A stretch of DNA of 64,000 nucleotides from Lepidodermella squamata. Taxonomy: Eukaryota > Gastrotricha. The notes beneath the pieces were generated by a model that did not search any database, had not been told where the DNA came from, and saw nothing but the letters and a program-made list of their open reading frames with translations. Shown piece after piece: positions 1 to 10,152 of this stretch; position 1 is the stretch's first letter; every line of letters starts with the position of its first letter. The DNA lies in the NCBI GenBank assembly GCA_047495785.1, contig JBLDXI010000043.1, positions 1-64,000 on the forward strand, given 5' to 3'. Position numbers and translations under genes: made by a program.

Positions 1-17
1 ACACATCTCGTGAGAGT
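1..17 (+). other. Untrimmed PacBio barcode plus T
   Basis: The first 16 bases, ACACATCTCGTGAGAG, match the PacBio barcode I recall as bc1003, followed by a T as expected from T-overhang adapter ligation. Homology to the right arm begins only at base 18. This suggests base 1 is the end of a read or contig and that these 17 bases are not genomic. Confidence 0.85.
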
Positions 18-659
18 TATCGATCATGTTTATCTCGGCTACAAAAGAGCCGTTGCTCGTCTCTTCCCATCAACCCACGATGGCACGAATTTTCAACATT
101 TTGCCGAATATAATTTAGCTACCTGTGCTTCCATCGTTGGGCATGATTTATGGAAGAGCATCCTAAATGATACTACCACGCTCCTTGTTCGCCAGGATGA
201 TTTATGGTCGTCCATTTGTCACTCAATTATTTTTACTGAAAGTGATTACCTTTTGGATGATTGCCTCGACGATAGCCCTAACACCCTATTATTGTGTCTG
301 GCCTGGAAGAAAGTTTCTGGTATGGCCTAACGGCACACCCTACCTACACCGAAGGCCGATATATCTACATCCAACATTTATTTTACGATTTGTTAAAAAA
401 CTTTAATGGTGTCAGCGTAAACCTGCGGCACATATTCTACCTTTTACTTCGGGCAGGTCGTAGGGTCTCAGTAGAAATGCAGAACGTCGTACCTCCACCC
501 TATCAACACGCTCAGAAAATTCCATGGGCATCAGTCATCGATGTTCTTAATGGTCAGCAGGAAGGTGCGAATAGTAAATGGCCGGGCATCATGCAACGCT
601 CCATCGCACTACAACCTGTCGCTACCGTCTTACCTTTCAACAACAGCTCTTCGACCTAA
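18..659 (+). pseudogene. 268-aa Polinton hypothetical protein, 5' truncated and frameshifted (left copy)
   Basis: Copy of 23001-23807 whose first roughly 55 codons lie beyond the window/contig start. A 2-bp insertion near 281-284 shifts the frame. The end at 659 matches the right copy. Confidence 0.6.
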
Positions 660-827
660 TTTGGTCAGTTTATTTTATTTATATAATGCCTTTGTTATTT
701 ATTCATTCCTAATCAGAAGGTTCTGGGGCTCAGCAACTCCAACCAATCACCGCGGCCGGCTTCCGTCATTCGATCATTTTTCATTTCAAACGCAAGAACT
801 TTGAATATTATTCTTCTTACTGAATTT

Positions 828-1256
828 ATGGAAGCTTTCTTCAATTCATCTCCGGCTTCTCCATTGTTTTTTTCTAACAATGATTTCGTACCAATAAACC
901 TGAATGAACCGAATACGAGTACGTTTACCAAGGAACCTGTTGAACAAACATCAGCCTCTAGATTAGCAAAAACTGCGGTTCGTAATCAACCGAAACGCAA
1001 TGCTAAACATAAAATTCAGAAAAAAGTCATAGGTACTGAGAAGAAATCAGTTGCTAAATCGGCGAAAACGCCATGCAAGGCGAAAAATAAACCAGCTGTT
1101 CCAATTACCAATCATGAGTCACGAAAGCAAGATTCTGTCGCCTCTTTTTTGGTCATGATTTGCCCTCAACCTATCGCAAAGTTCAAACAGAAACAGCTGA
1201 AATCAAGTATGTTACAAGCCTTCAATCAGCCGCATCACAGTCGACCACGATCATAA
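828..1256 (+). CDS. Basic Lys/Ser-rich ORF (left copy)
   Basis: Copy of 22404-22832, starting at ATG 828. It overlaps the upstream extension of the TBP-like frame beyond the T6 run at 1145-1150. Confidence 0.42.
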   Translation: MEAFFNSSPASPLFFSNNDFVPINLNEPNTSTFTKEPVEQTSASRLAKTAVRNQPKRNAKHKIQKKVIGTEKKSVAKSAKTPCKAKNKPAVPITNHESRKQDSVASFLVMICPQPIAKFKQKQLKSSMLQAFNQPHHSRPRS

Positions 1257-1339
1257 ATTTGACTATATCCTATCCTGTTGATTTAAAGCTACAATCTAGC
1301 ACTGAACCTTTTTTTCTATTGAAATCCCCACCATTAAAT

Positions 1340-1938
1340 ATGGAAGTAAATAATATACAATATGATATTGATTACTCTATTTCAAATATTATGGCTAAAT
1401 CAAGGTCAAATTTTCTATTTAATTTAGATAGTCTAGCCCTAATTTTACCTTGTGCAAAATATAACCCAAAAAAATGTCGAGTGCTTTGTTCTATAAAGTA
1501 CCTGCTTTTAACGCGACGTTTTTATTATTTTCATCCGGAGCTATAATTTGTAGTGGTACCAAAACAGCCTCGAATTGTGTTACTGCTTTTGGAGTTCTTC
1601 AAGCTACACTCAGAAAAATTGTTAATCGACGGTTGATAATCCGTGACCCAATAATTACTAATATAGTATTGTTCTACGATTTACATAAAACTGTCAATCT
1701 TAGCCTGCTAGCTTTTCAATTTCCTAAAATATGCGTTTACCAACCAGAATTTTTTCCTGGGTTGCGTATACGTGTTTTCTCCAAAGTCAGCACTAATGAA
1801 AATGAACCAAAGTTAAATGTATCTGCCACACTGTTTCACACTGGAAAAATGATTATGAGCGGCTGTTTTTCGTTATCTCTTATAAAAATAGCATTTGTTA
1901 AATTGGCGCCTTTTTTTCTGTATATCAAACAACAATAA
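1340..1938 (+). pseudogene. TBP-like protein, frameshifted (left copy)
   Basis: Same gene as 21721-22320. The A-run at 1468-1474 has seven A instead of eight, which breaks the frame inside the NPKK block of repeat 1. Repeat 2 (1474-1938) remains open. Confidence 0.8.
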
Positions 1939-2100
1939 AATGATTTAATGAATGAGGGAAGATTAATCGCGTGCCGTCTTTTTTAAGCTAAAATCATTAT
2001 TTCTACTTTCATCATTATCTATCAATTTTCAAAATTCGCAGCAGAAATAAAATATGGCTATCGGTAAATTTCCCCGTTTTTAAAGTCTTCGTAATTTATT

Positions 2101-2370
2101 ATGCATCAAACAACAGATATTCCGCGTGCTGTTTTACCGATCCTATTGCTGCTATCCCTGGTTACCATTTTAATCAGCTTTTTCGCTGTTATGGAAGTTC
2201 GCAATACTCAAGCCGAACTCCTTCACCTGCGGCAACTTGTCGAGTCTACTGAGCGGATGTTATATAATATAAATGATTTATTATTCCACTTAAACGGTGA
2301 TTTATTTAGCCACATGGCTAATTGTTCGGTTGTCCCTACTTGCCGTAAATTAGCTATAAAGAAGAATTAG
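2101..2370 (+). CDS. Small membrane/coiled-coil protein, 89 aa (left copy)
   Basis: Intact copy of 21287-21556. Confidence 0.58.
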   Translation: MHQTTDIPRAVLPILLLLSLVTILISFFAVMEVRNTQAELLHLRQLVESTERMLYNINDLLFHLNGDLFSHMANCSVVPTCRKLAIKKN

Positions 2371-2373
2371 GTC

Positions 2374-3589
2374 ATGCCACGTAATAAACACAATGCGAGA
2401 CGTCTAGCTGAAGGAGATGCTAAAATAAACCACAGGTCAGACTTGAAATCGTTTGTTTTGAGCTTCTATAATGATCCGAAACATGTTGGATCATTTCAAG
2501 GCCTGCGCAGATTATACTCAACACTTAAAGCTACATTACCCCTTAGAGCTGAGAAATTCCCTTACTCATAAAAAACTAGCTGAGATTATGAGCCATGATC
2601 GAACATATTCATTATATAAACCACTAAGTGTAAGAAACCGGAAGCAATTCATGCAATATGAAGTTTATGCTAGAAGTGACCTCTTTCTAGGTGATCTTCT
2701 TGAAGTTCAAGATTCAAGCCAAGATAATGATGGAACCCGCTATTTACTTACAATCAAAGACTGTTTTACGCGTTATGCTTTCTGTATTCCCTTACTTAAC
2801 AAAGAAGGAAATTACACTGCTGAGAAGATCAGTAATTTTTTGAGCAGCCTAACACCTGATTTGCGTTGCCGCTCTTTCACTACAGATTCTGGCGGAGAAT
2901 TTATCAACAAAGAAGCTAAAAAAATATTTAAAAAATTCAATGTTTATTATTACACTACAACCTCCATGTTCAAGTGTTCACCCATAGAAATTTTCAACCG
3001 TTGGCTTCGTAGAACTATTTCGAGGCATCAAATTGCAAATCATACGCTGCGTTACATCGATTACTTACCTTTTTTCTTAGCGTCTTACAATCAAATGAAA
3101 AATCGCAGCACTAGGGTTGCCCCGTTAGAATTATGGCTAGCTTCCCCAGAAGATCCTATAAATTTGGTTGCTTACAATAATGTTTTTGGAAAAAGAGATC
3201 AATTGATGCTTGAAAAGCGCAAGAATTTACTATACAAACCGACTTTTTCTGTCGGTGATTGTGTTAGAATTAGTCGTGTAAAGGATTTATTTCACAAAGA
3301 AGGAGATTTCATTTTTACTGAAGAATATTTTTTTATCGACCGCATAGATACTTGTACCATCCCCGACAAGTATTATCTCCGTGATACTCTGAATAAGCGT
3401 ATTCAAGGTAGTTTTTACGATTGGCAGCTTCAGATAGCACATCCGCAAGAAACATATTTAATAGAAAAAGTTCTGAAGCATCGCACTATAAATGGCAAGA
3501 AACAGGCTCTTGTGAAATGGCAAAACTGGCCGATTGAAGCCGCTAGTTGGATTGATGCAACGAGATCAAAACCTTGGCCTCATGAATAG
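2374..3589 (+). pseudogene. Chromodomain integrase, two frame breaks (left copy)
   Basis: Same gene as 20072-21283. An extra C in the run near 2539-2542 breaks the frame after about 55 residues, and a missing A near 3560 alters the last residues. The central DDE core and chromodomain stay open from 2471 to 3589. Confidence 0.9.
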
Positions 3590-3785
3590 AGTTCCTACGA
3601 CTCCACTCTTAGCTTTCCTACAAAAGCCATCTGTGCGTGTAGGGGCCTACATTTTTTTCCTTCTAATAACCGTTTGGCTTATAGAAATTTCAAACTATTT
3701 ATTCAAAACTAAGCTCCCCCCTTTTGGCAACAGCGCAATCCTTACTTTAGAAAAGATAGATAAGGATAACATAACAAATGCTTAG
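3582..3785 (+). CDS. Small transmembrane protein, 67 aa (left copy)
   Basis: Intact copy of 19872-20075. The ATG lies in the sequence CATGAATAG at the integrase end, and the stop overlaps the ATG at 3778. Confidence 0.55.
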   Translation: MNRVPTTPLLAFLQKPSVRVGAYIFFLLITVWLIEISNYLFKTKLPPFGNSAILTLEKIDKDNITNA

Positions 3786-4999
3786 CATCCAGGAGGACTT
3801 CTTTATTTATTTACCCTCGAATGCCTCATATTCTCAACATCCGGCGAATACTCCGTCGGATTATCAAGTTGCTCTCCCTGTCCCAATTTGCGTACCCGAT
3901 TGCCGTGCTTATGAAGTAGCCCTACTTGAGGCTACAATTCCTGTTAGGTGGAGTAGCATTGATCGTCATACAGTCTATGTGCTTGATTGTAACTGGCTGA
4001 AATCTTTTAAAAACGACATTATTGCTAATTATTTAACAAATCCTGGCTCTTTGCCACATCGGATGAAAAGTTTCAACAATCCATGGGAAACTGGCTTTAT
4101 TAACAAAGTAAATTTCGGAGGTGAATATTTTGCGAATATAACCAAACTAATCGATCACTTTAATGAAAAAATATCCATCTCAAGTAGTAATGGCTCTATT
4201 TTTGCTCATTATGATTCAGTCAACAAAAAAAACTAAAATTACCTGTAAATGGCCATATTCTATGTTTATACCTTCAGATTCTGCTGGCCTCTTAGGTTTT
4301 GTGTCTCCAATAGAACAGAATACACCGTCTGGAGTTTTCATTTTTCCCAAGGCCCCAAAAAATGACGAGCCAGAATTTAATGAAGTTTCCACTTTTGATA
4401 TAAAGTCAACGTATGCCTTGGCATATGCGTGGAATATGAGCCACCAAATTCGTGAAAATCCACACATTTTATTCAACTCAGTTGGGATTGTTAGGCTTTC
4501 TAGCAGACCAAAACTTAAGGAGGATGCAAATAATGAGACAGCGGCGGTAGAAAATCAAGAAGGCGTAAATTCAGCACAGCACTTTGATTTTTCTGAGCAA
4601 ACAGTAATCACCAAAGATAATGATTTACCGCCTGCCTTTATTTATGCATGCTATGAAGAAAGTGCTACAGCTCAATACAACATTCAGTTGAATTATGGCA
4701 ATAACTCACTGTTCATTTACTGCTCAGTTGCAGCGGATGTTTTTGTTGGAGATTGCCAAGCTAGCCTCCTTCGAATGATAACCTATTCTACGATGGCTTC
4801 TGCTACGGCAAATTCAGACTTGTCATCACATTTTACAGTGATTTATAACTCGGGCCTATATTTACCTTTAAAAGCCAATTTTATAGATTCAATTCAAGTT
4901 CAAATCCGCCGCGATAACGGGGCATTGATCGATTTTGTGGATGGTAGCAAAGTTGTATTGCTACTTCATATTCGCCGAAAAACCGGAGCCTTATATTAA
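3778..4999 (+). pseudogene. Penton/minor-capsid-type protein, frameshifted (left copy)
   Basis: The same gene as 18659-19879, split after about 149 residues by one additional A in the run at 4225-4232 (8 A versus 7). The rest continues to TAA at 4997-4999. Possibly a consensus error in a homopolymer. Confidence 0.65.
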
Positions 5000-5037
5000 T
5001 ATAAGTGGCTGAGTTCTAATTATTAATATTACCGAAG

Positions 5038-5580
5038 ATGCCCCTAGCTTATTCTAACCAAAACGTTGACAAGTACCAGCAGTTTTTTCTCCGCCAACAC
5101 TCCTCCCCGCTGATAGCAGGCTATGGAGCTGGAGCGGGTGCTAACCTGGACCATTTCCGTGGGGCAACAATTCAATTTCCATATCATTATAGGGGTCAGG
5201 GAATAGGAAATATATTAGGTGCCTTTTTCAGAAATTTCTTCCCAGTAATTGCTCCGTCTATTTTTCAACAAGCATTATCTACTGGCCAAAAAATATTAGG
5301 TGATATGCAACAACCTGAGGGCGCTAGACCTAGTTTTACCGAATCCCTTAAGCGTCATGGCACTTCAGGCGCCTTAAACATGGCTAAGGATATTGCTGAA
5401 ACGGCTTTGAAGCAACATCAAGGCGGTGGAGGTGGCCGTAAAAGGCGCCGTCGTCGTGGCCCTAGTAAAACTAGTAGTGTGACTGCAAAACGTAGGCGCC
5501 GTGCTTCTACTACAAAAAGAAAGGCTTATAAAAGGAAAAGACGCGCAACAACTAAATCAGTGCTATTTGAAGCGTCTTGA
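5038..5580 (+). CDS. Basic virion-core-like protein (left copy)
   Basis: Intact copy of 18078-18620: Gly-rich half followed by a Lys/Arg-rich tail. Confidence 0.68.
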   Translation: MPLAYSNQNVDKYQQFFLRQHSSPLIAGYGAGAGANLDHFRGATIQFPYHYRGQGIGNILGAFFRNFFPVIAPSIFQQALSTGQKILGDMQQPEGARPSFTESLKRHGTSGALNMAKDIAETALKQHQGGGGGRKRRRRRGPSKTSSVTAKRRRRASTTKRKAYKRKRRATTKSVLFEAS

Positions 5581-5613
5581 GCCCATTGCTGCGTTTGATT
5601 CTTCAAATTTGTA

Positions 5614-7104
5614 ATGGAAGGCTTTGGAGATAATTTTGTTCACCCAGCCTCAGCCTCTTCAATAGTATTATCTTCAGATTTAGATTTATTTACTGTACCG
5701 CCTTCACAGCTTGCTGAAGAAAACCAAATAAGTATAGATGTTTACCCAATTGCCCCTCTTAATAGTTCACCGAACCTGATTGAGTTTCAAATCGGCCCGT
5801 ACAATGATTATTTGTGTCTGTCACGCATGCAACTGATGCTCAAGTGGAAAGTAGTTAGAACCCCTTCTGAAGCTCGGAAGAAAAATGCTGGCGAAGCTGA
5901 CGATGCATACAACGAGTATAAGGCTAGTCTTTCGGCTACAAATTTACAAAAAGCCCCGCTTTGTTTAGCCCACCACACAATGTTCAAAACATGCGAGATT
6001 TCACTAAATGGGCAACTTTTAAGTGAACAAAATTCATTATACGCTTATCGGGCCTATATTTCAACGCTTTTGTCTCATAATACTGATGCAAAAAACACGA
6101 TATTACAGACACAATTTTGGTATCCTGATACAGCTAAAAAACTGGATAATTTTGACAATTCAAACGAGGGATTTAAAAAACGGTTGGAAATTGTTCAGGG
6201 CGGGAAATCTGTGTGCACCCTGGGACGCCTGTTTGCAGATCCTATGCTGTGTAATAGGCTACTTCTACCTAATGTTGAAGTCCGCATCAAGCTCTATAGG
6301 GCATCTAACAATTTTGCTTTGGTTGGGCCGAGCACAGCTGATCCTCACTCAATCGTCATTGAATCTGCAAAAATTATTGCCCGGGCTGTTGTTGTGTCGC
6401 CGGACATAGTGATTGCTCATACGCGTGCGCTGGAAAAAACTAACGCCAAATATCCTATAATGAGAGTTCGAACAAGGCTTTTTCACATACCAAGTAGTGT
6501 TTTGAGTTACAGTGTAAGTTTGCTCATCGCGCGTTTCTAAGTCAATTTTTAAAACTCTAATGGTTTAACAGATACCACAATGTATTAATGGTAAGCTTCC
6601 AAGGCGTATGTTTTTCTGTTTTTTTGAAGATTCCGCCCTGAATGGAACGGCGGGTAAAAATCCATTGAATGCATTACACAGCCAGCTATCCCGAATATCG
6701 ATTTATTTGGGCAATGAACTACATCACTCAACAGCTCCCTTGGAAATGGATTTTGCAAATGGAGATGTCACCAGAGTCTATTTGGAGCTTCTCAATGCTA
6801 TCAACCCAGATAACCCTTTCAAGGCATCTACGTTAACTATGGATCAGTTTATTAATGGCTTCACAATTTTTGGTTTCGATTTATCGCGCAACTCCTCGTT
6901 GCAAAATTACTCAGTTATACGCACAGGTACCTGCAGAGTAGAGTTGAGTTTTGCTGTTCAAACAACAATTGTTACTCAGCTGTTAGTATTAACTGAAACT
7001 GATTCAGTTTTTGAGGTATCATCTTTTTTCATAAAATTAAAATTGCCTTAAAATTCAAATTTTTTAAGATCACACGAACGCGTGACGTAATTGTTGATTC
7101 TTAA
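5614..7104 (+). CDS. Polinton major capsid protein (left copy)
   Basis: Exons 5614-6513, 6572-7015 and 7069-7104; introns 6514-6571 and 7016-7068. Intact and equivalent to the right copy. The third exon of 36 bp ends 10 bp before the protease ATG. Confidence 0.88.
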
Positions 7105-7114
7105 GCAGTTTTTC

Positions 7115-7678
7115 ATGTACAACAATGAATTGGAAGATTTCATCCGGATTGATCCAGTACTAAAAAAGTTTGACATTTTTGTTGTAGCCGCTGATCAGCT
7201 ACCACAGCAGCTTCCTATTGTGAAAAATAATCCACAATTGATTATCTGTAACACAGGAAATGTATACAATTCTACAGGAAAGCACTGGGTCACACTGTTT
7301 GTTCACAGCGCACAGCATCCTGATGAGCCCTGTGAGTTTTTCGATAGCCTTAACCTTTCCCCTTCCTATCATAACCTCTATATCGACAACTTTTTGAAAG
7401 CGAATAGCCAAACAGAAGTGCCGTACATTCATTGCAATAGGTCTTACCAGCATGTTTTTTCACAAATCTGCGGCTTATGGGCTCTATATTACAGCATGCT
7501 TCGAGCGCGAGGTAAAGACATGCACCAAATTTTGAGGCATTTTGATCAGCTTGGATCAAAGAACAATTTGCTTATAAAAGACTGTGTACTTTATCATAAA
7601 TTTAATACATTATATTCCCACTATGGTCTATCTATGAGACCACTTGAAAGAATAAAAACACATCTCGTGAGAGTATAA
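7115..7678 (+). CDS. Adenain-type cysteine protease (left copy, altered end)
   Basis: Same as 15980-16543 (GKHW, FFDSLN, SQICGLW). The last codons read through the embedded barcode at 7658-7674, so the terminal residues are artificial. Confidence 0.85.
   Translation: MYNNELEDFIRIDPVLKKFDIFVVAADQLPQQLPIVKNNPQLIICNTGNVYNSTGKHWVTLFVHSAQHPDEPCEFFDSLNLSPSYHNLYIDNFLKANSQTEVPYIHCNRSYQHVFSQICGLWALYYSMLRARGKDMHQILRHFDQLGSKNNLLIKDCVLYHKFNTLYSHYGLSMRPLERIKTHLVRV
7658..7674 (+). other. Second PacBio barcode embedded inside the left arm
   Basis: The same 16 bases found at the window start, again followed by T, replace 16 native bases; the right arm (complement of about 15985-16000) reads CCCTGTAACGTTAGAT here. 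The swap changes the last residues of the left protease copy. A length-neutral replacement by a sequencing barcode suggests a read end was written into the consensus, so local sequence quality is suspect. Confidence 0.85.
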
Positions 7679-7681
7679 AGG

Positions 7682-8525
7682 ATGAGTGATTTGCGCTGCT
7701 GCCCTGGCAACATAAATGAAGCTTTGCCTTTTGTTCACCCTAGCACAATTCTCATTGTTGGGCCGTAAGTGACGATGGAAATAAAAGTCAATATATTTTA
7801 GTGTAATTTACTCATCTTCAGGTCGGGGAGCGGTAAAACAAGTCTGGTGCTTCAAATCCTACAGGATGCATTCAGTTTTGAACTTCCTTTTGAGAGAATT
7901 GTCTATTTTTATTCTACTTTCCAACCCATTTACAATGACATAGCCGATGCTGCATTGCAAGTTCACAAAATTAAAGTTGAATTCGTAAATTTAGCAGACA
8001 CAAAAAACAGCAGTAGCGATAGCTTCAGCTTAAAAAATTATATCAACGACAATAACGAGACGCAGCCCCGCTGTTGCCTAGTATTTGATGACGTGTATCG
8101 CCTATTAACTGAAGACGAAACACTGGTACAGCTTTTTTTAGGAGGGCGGCACTTGAATACGACAACCATTCTCCTTCAACAAGTTTTGTTTACTCGAGCA
8201 AAAAATAGCAGGGAAATTCTGGTTTGCCTCAGAAAATTATTGTTTTTTCTTCTATGTATTTTCTATTCTATAGCAAAATGCAAACTATTTATTCTATTTT
8301 CGCTGCATTTCCGACTCTGCAAGCTTTAGATCATATGCACAACGGCGTTCCCCAATGGGCTGGCGAGGCCTTCTTGAAGCGTTGAACCAAGCAACTGCTG
8401 AATCATCTCACACGCCACTGCTACTGGATAATTGTGCAACTACTCCGGATAATCTCCGCATTCGTTCGAGCAATGGCTTCGGTAGTAAACCTGGTTACGC
8501 TTACATTTTAGTCTCAAAGAAATGA
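7682..8525 (+). pseudogene. Packaging ATPase, frame-disrupted (left copy)
   Basis: Exons 7682-7764 and 7822 onward. Walker A is split by the 7765-7821 intron and Walker B is CCLVFDDVY. Frame shifts are needed near 8218 and near 8338-8345, at the same sites as in the right copy. The C-terminal block ends at TGA 8525. Confidence 0.75.
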
Positions 8526-8576
8526 TGATATGTACTATTATAAAAGGATTCATTGCCGCCCAATTTTCGTCGTTAA

Positions 8577-8990
8577 ATGAATAAAGTTATTACCTCAGCA
8601 ACGTCACCATCGTTCAGTCTTGATAAAAAACGGCGGCTTTTTCTTGCATTGAAATGGTTATTGCATGCTCACCCCGGTCAGCGTGCTGATATTTTAGCAA
8701 CTAGCTCTGTTAGCCTTATACGATTTCTTAGCCGTTGCGCCTTGTATTGGCTTCGCAGCACTAGTACTGTTCTGGCCCCTGATTTGGCTAAATTGAAACA
8801 AAAAGGTGTCAATTTGGTCGAGCACAACCGGCAAGTTTTTATTCGACACTGCCTTAATAGCAACAAGAACAATAGGCGAAATAAGGCTTCGAAAGCTTCC
8901 TTTTTTGCAGTTTTACCCACTGTATTGAAATCCTTTGCACCCAGGCTAAAGTTTGATTATTCAGAACTCAAGAGGCTTCTTCGAATCTAA
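8577..8990 (+). CDS. Small Polinton protein, 137 aa (left copy)
   Basis: Intact copy of 14668-15081; three bases before the next ATG. See the right copy for motifs. Confidence 0.55.
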   Translation: MNKVITSATSPSFSLDKKRRLFLALKWLLHAHPGQRADILATSSVSLIRFLSRCALYWLRSTSTVLAPDLAKLKQKGVNLVEHNRQVFIRHCLNSNKNNRRNKASKASFFAVLPTVLKSFAPRLKFDYSELKRLLRI

Positions 8991-8993
8991 ACT

Positions 8994-10145
8994 ATGCAGC
9001 GAAACTATGCACAGCGCATGACTATTGTTCCACTTGCGACACCTGGGCCAACTCCAGCACAACAACAACAACAACAACCAAACGCGAGCGACTTGATTGC
9101 TGCTAAAACATTGCTGAGCAATCCTCTGCTTTTCAAACTAGTGCAGCTATTACAGTCTTTAGACCGGGATGTGATAAACAACGCTAGTAGTAGTGATAAT
9201 TCAGCCGATTTAGTGCGAAAACGTAACGAACTCATGCATGAGATTATGAATTTGAAGAAGCTGGTAGTTTTACAAGGCAGTAGCCAGCCGCCAGCCGCTA
9301 TTCCAATGTCGCCTGCACCAGCAGATCGAGCAGAATCGAGGCCGCGCTCTCCTCCTCCTCCTCCTCCTCCTCCTCCTCCTCCTCCTCCGCTGCCGCCGCC
9401 GCCGCTTCCTTCTGCTTCTTCTCCTCCTCCTCCTCCTCCTCCAAAAAAACAGCAGCAACAACAACTTGCGCGCCAACAACCTACTAAATTAACATCTAGT
9501 AATTTTGGTCAAGCGGCCGGGCCTAGCTATAACAACTATAACAGAGATTCGGGTATTGGCGGCTTTCAGCAGCAGTTTTCACCTAATACAACGCCACGAC
9601 CTTCAACTGATAATAGCAGCAATTATGAATTTGATGATCTTCAAATGGATTTTCTATTCGCTGCCCCGCAAACATCATCGACTTCTAGCGCTGCAGCCAC
9701 GACCGTCCTCAGCCACGATGATGTTGTTGTTGATCGGCCTAATGATGAGCAGCTGCCTACGAGAGGAGGGACCCCCCGCGCGCGCACCCCCCAGGCCCCT
9801 CGAGACAGCAACACAACAGCAGGGTCGTCTTCGTTTAGCGGCGATGAGGACAGCAGCGGCAGCAATAGTGAAGAGCTGCAAGATGGTGCTGATAATGATG
9901 ATAATCAAGCAGAAAGGCAAGAAGAAGCCGCTGCCGCTGAACCGATGGAAATTGAGCTAGCTGGAGCAGCAACTGCAGCGGCAACGCCACGGAAGGGTCA
10001 AAAGCGCGGTAGAAAGCCACGTTCTATGACTGATCAAACACAAATATCACCACCTGGAAAACTTTTCCGAAGAACGTCACAGCGTAAGATAAATAAAATC
10101 AACAAGTTTCAAGCTGGCACAGGGTTTTGGAGTTTATTCATGTAA
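8994..10145 (+). CDS. Low-complexity Pro/Gln/acidic protein (left copy)
   Basis: Intact and identical in layout to 13513-14664: polyGln, a (CCT)n-encoded polyproline tract at about 9346-9430, an acidic segment and an AT-hook-like basic end. Confidence 0.6.
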   Translation: MQRNYAQRMTIVPLATPGPTPAQQQQQQPNASDLIAAKTLLSNPLLFKLVQLLQSLDRDVINNASSSDNSADLVRKRNELMHEIMNLKKLVVLQGSSQPPAAIPMSPAPADRAESRPRSPPPPPPPPPPPPPLPPPPLPSASSPPPPPPPKKQQQQQLARQQPTKLTSSNFGQAAGPSYNNYNRDSGIGGFQQQFSPNTTPRPSTDNSSNYEFDDLQMDFLFAAPQTSSTSSAAATTVLSHDDVVVDRPNDEQLPTRGGTPRARTPQAPRDSNTTAGSSSFSGDEDSSGSNSEELQDGADNDDNQAERQEEAAAAEPMEIELAGAATAAATPRKGQKRGRKPRSMTDQTQISPPGKLFRRTSQRKINKINKFQAGTGFWSLFM

Positions 10146-10152
10146 TAATCGA

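Noticed and set aside
9270-9479. Arg-rich frame antisense to the polyproline tract (and 14179-14388)
   Set aside because: Shadow of the (CCT)n repeat; no independent support.
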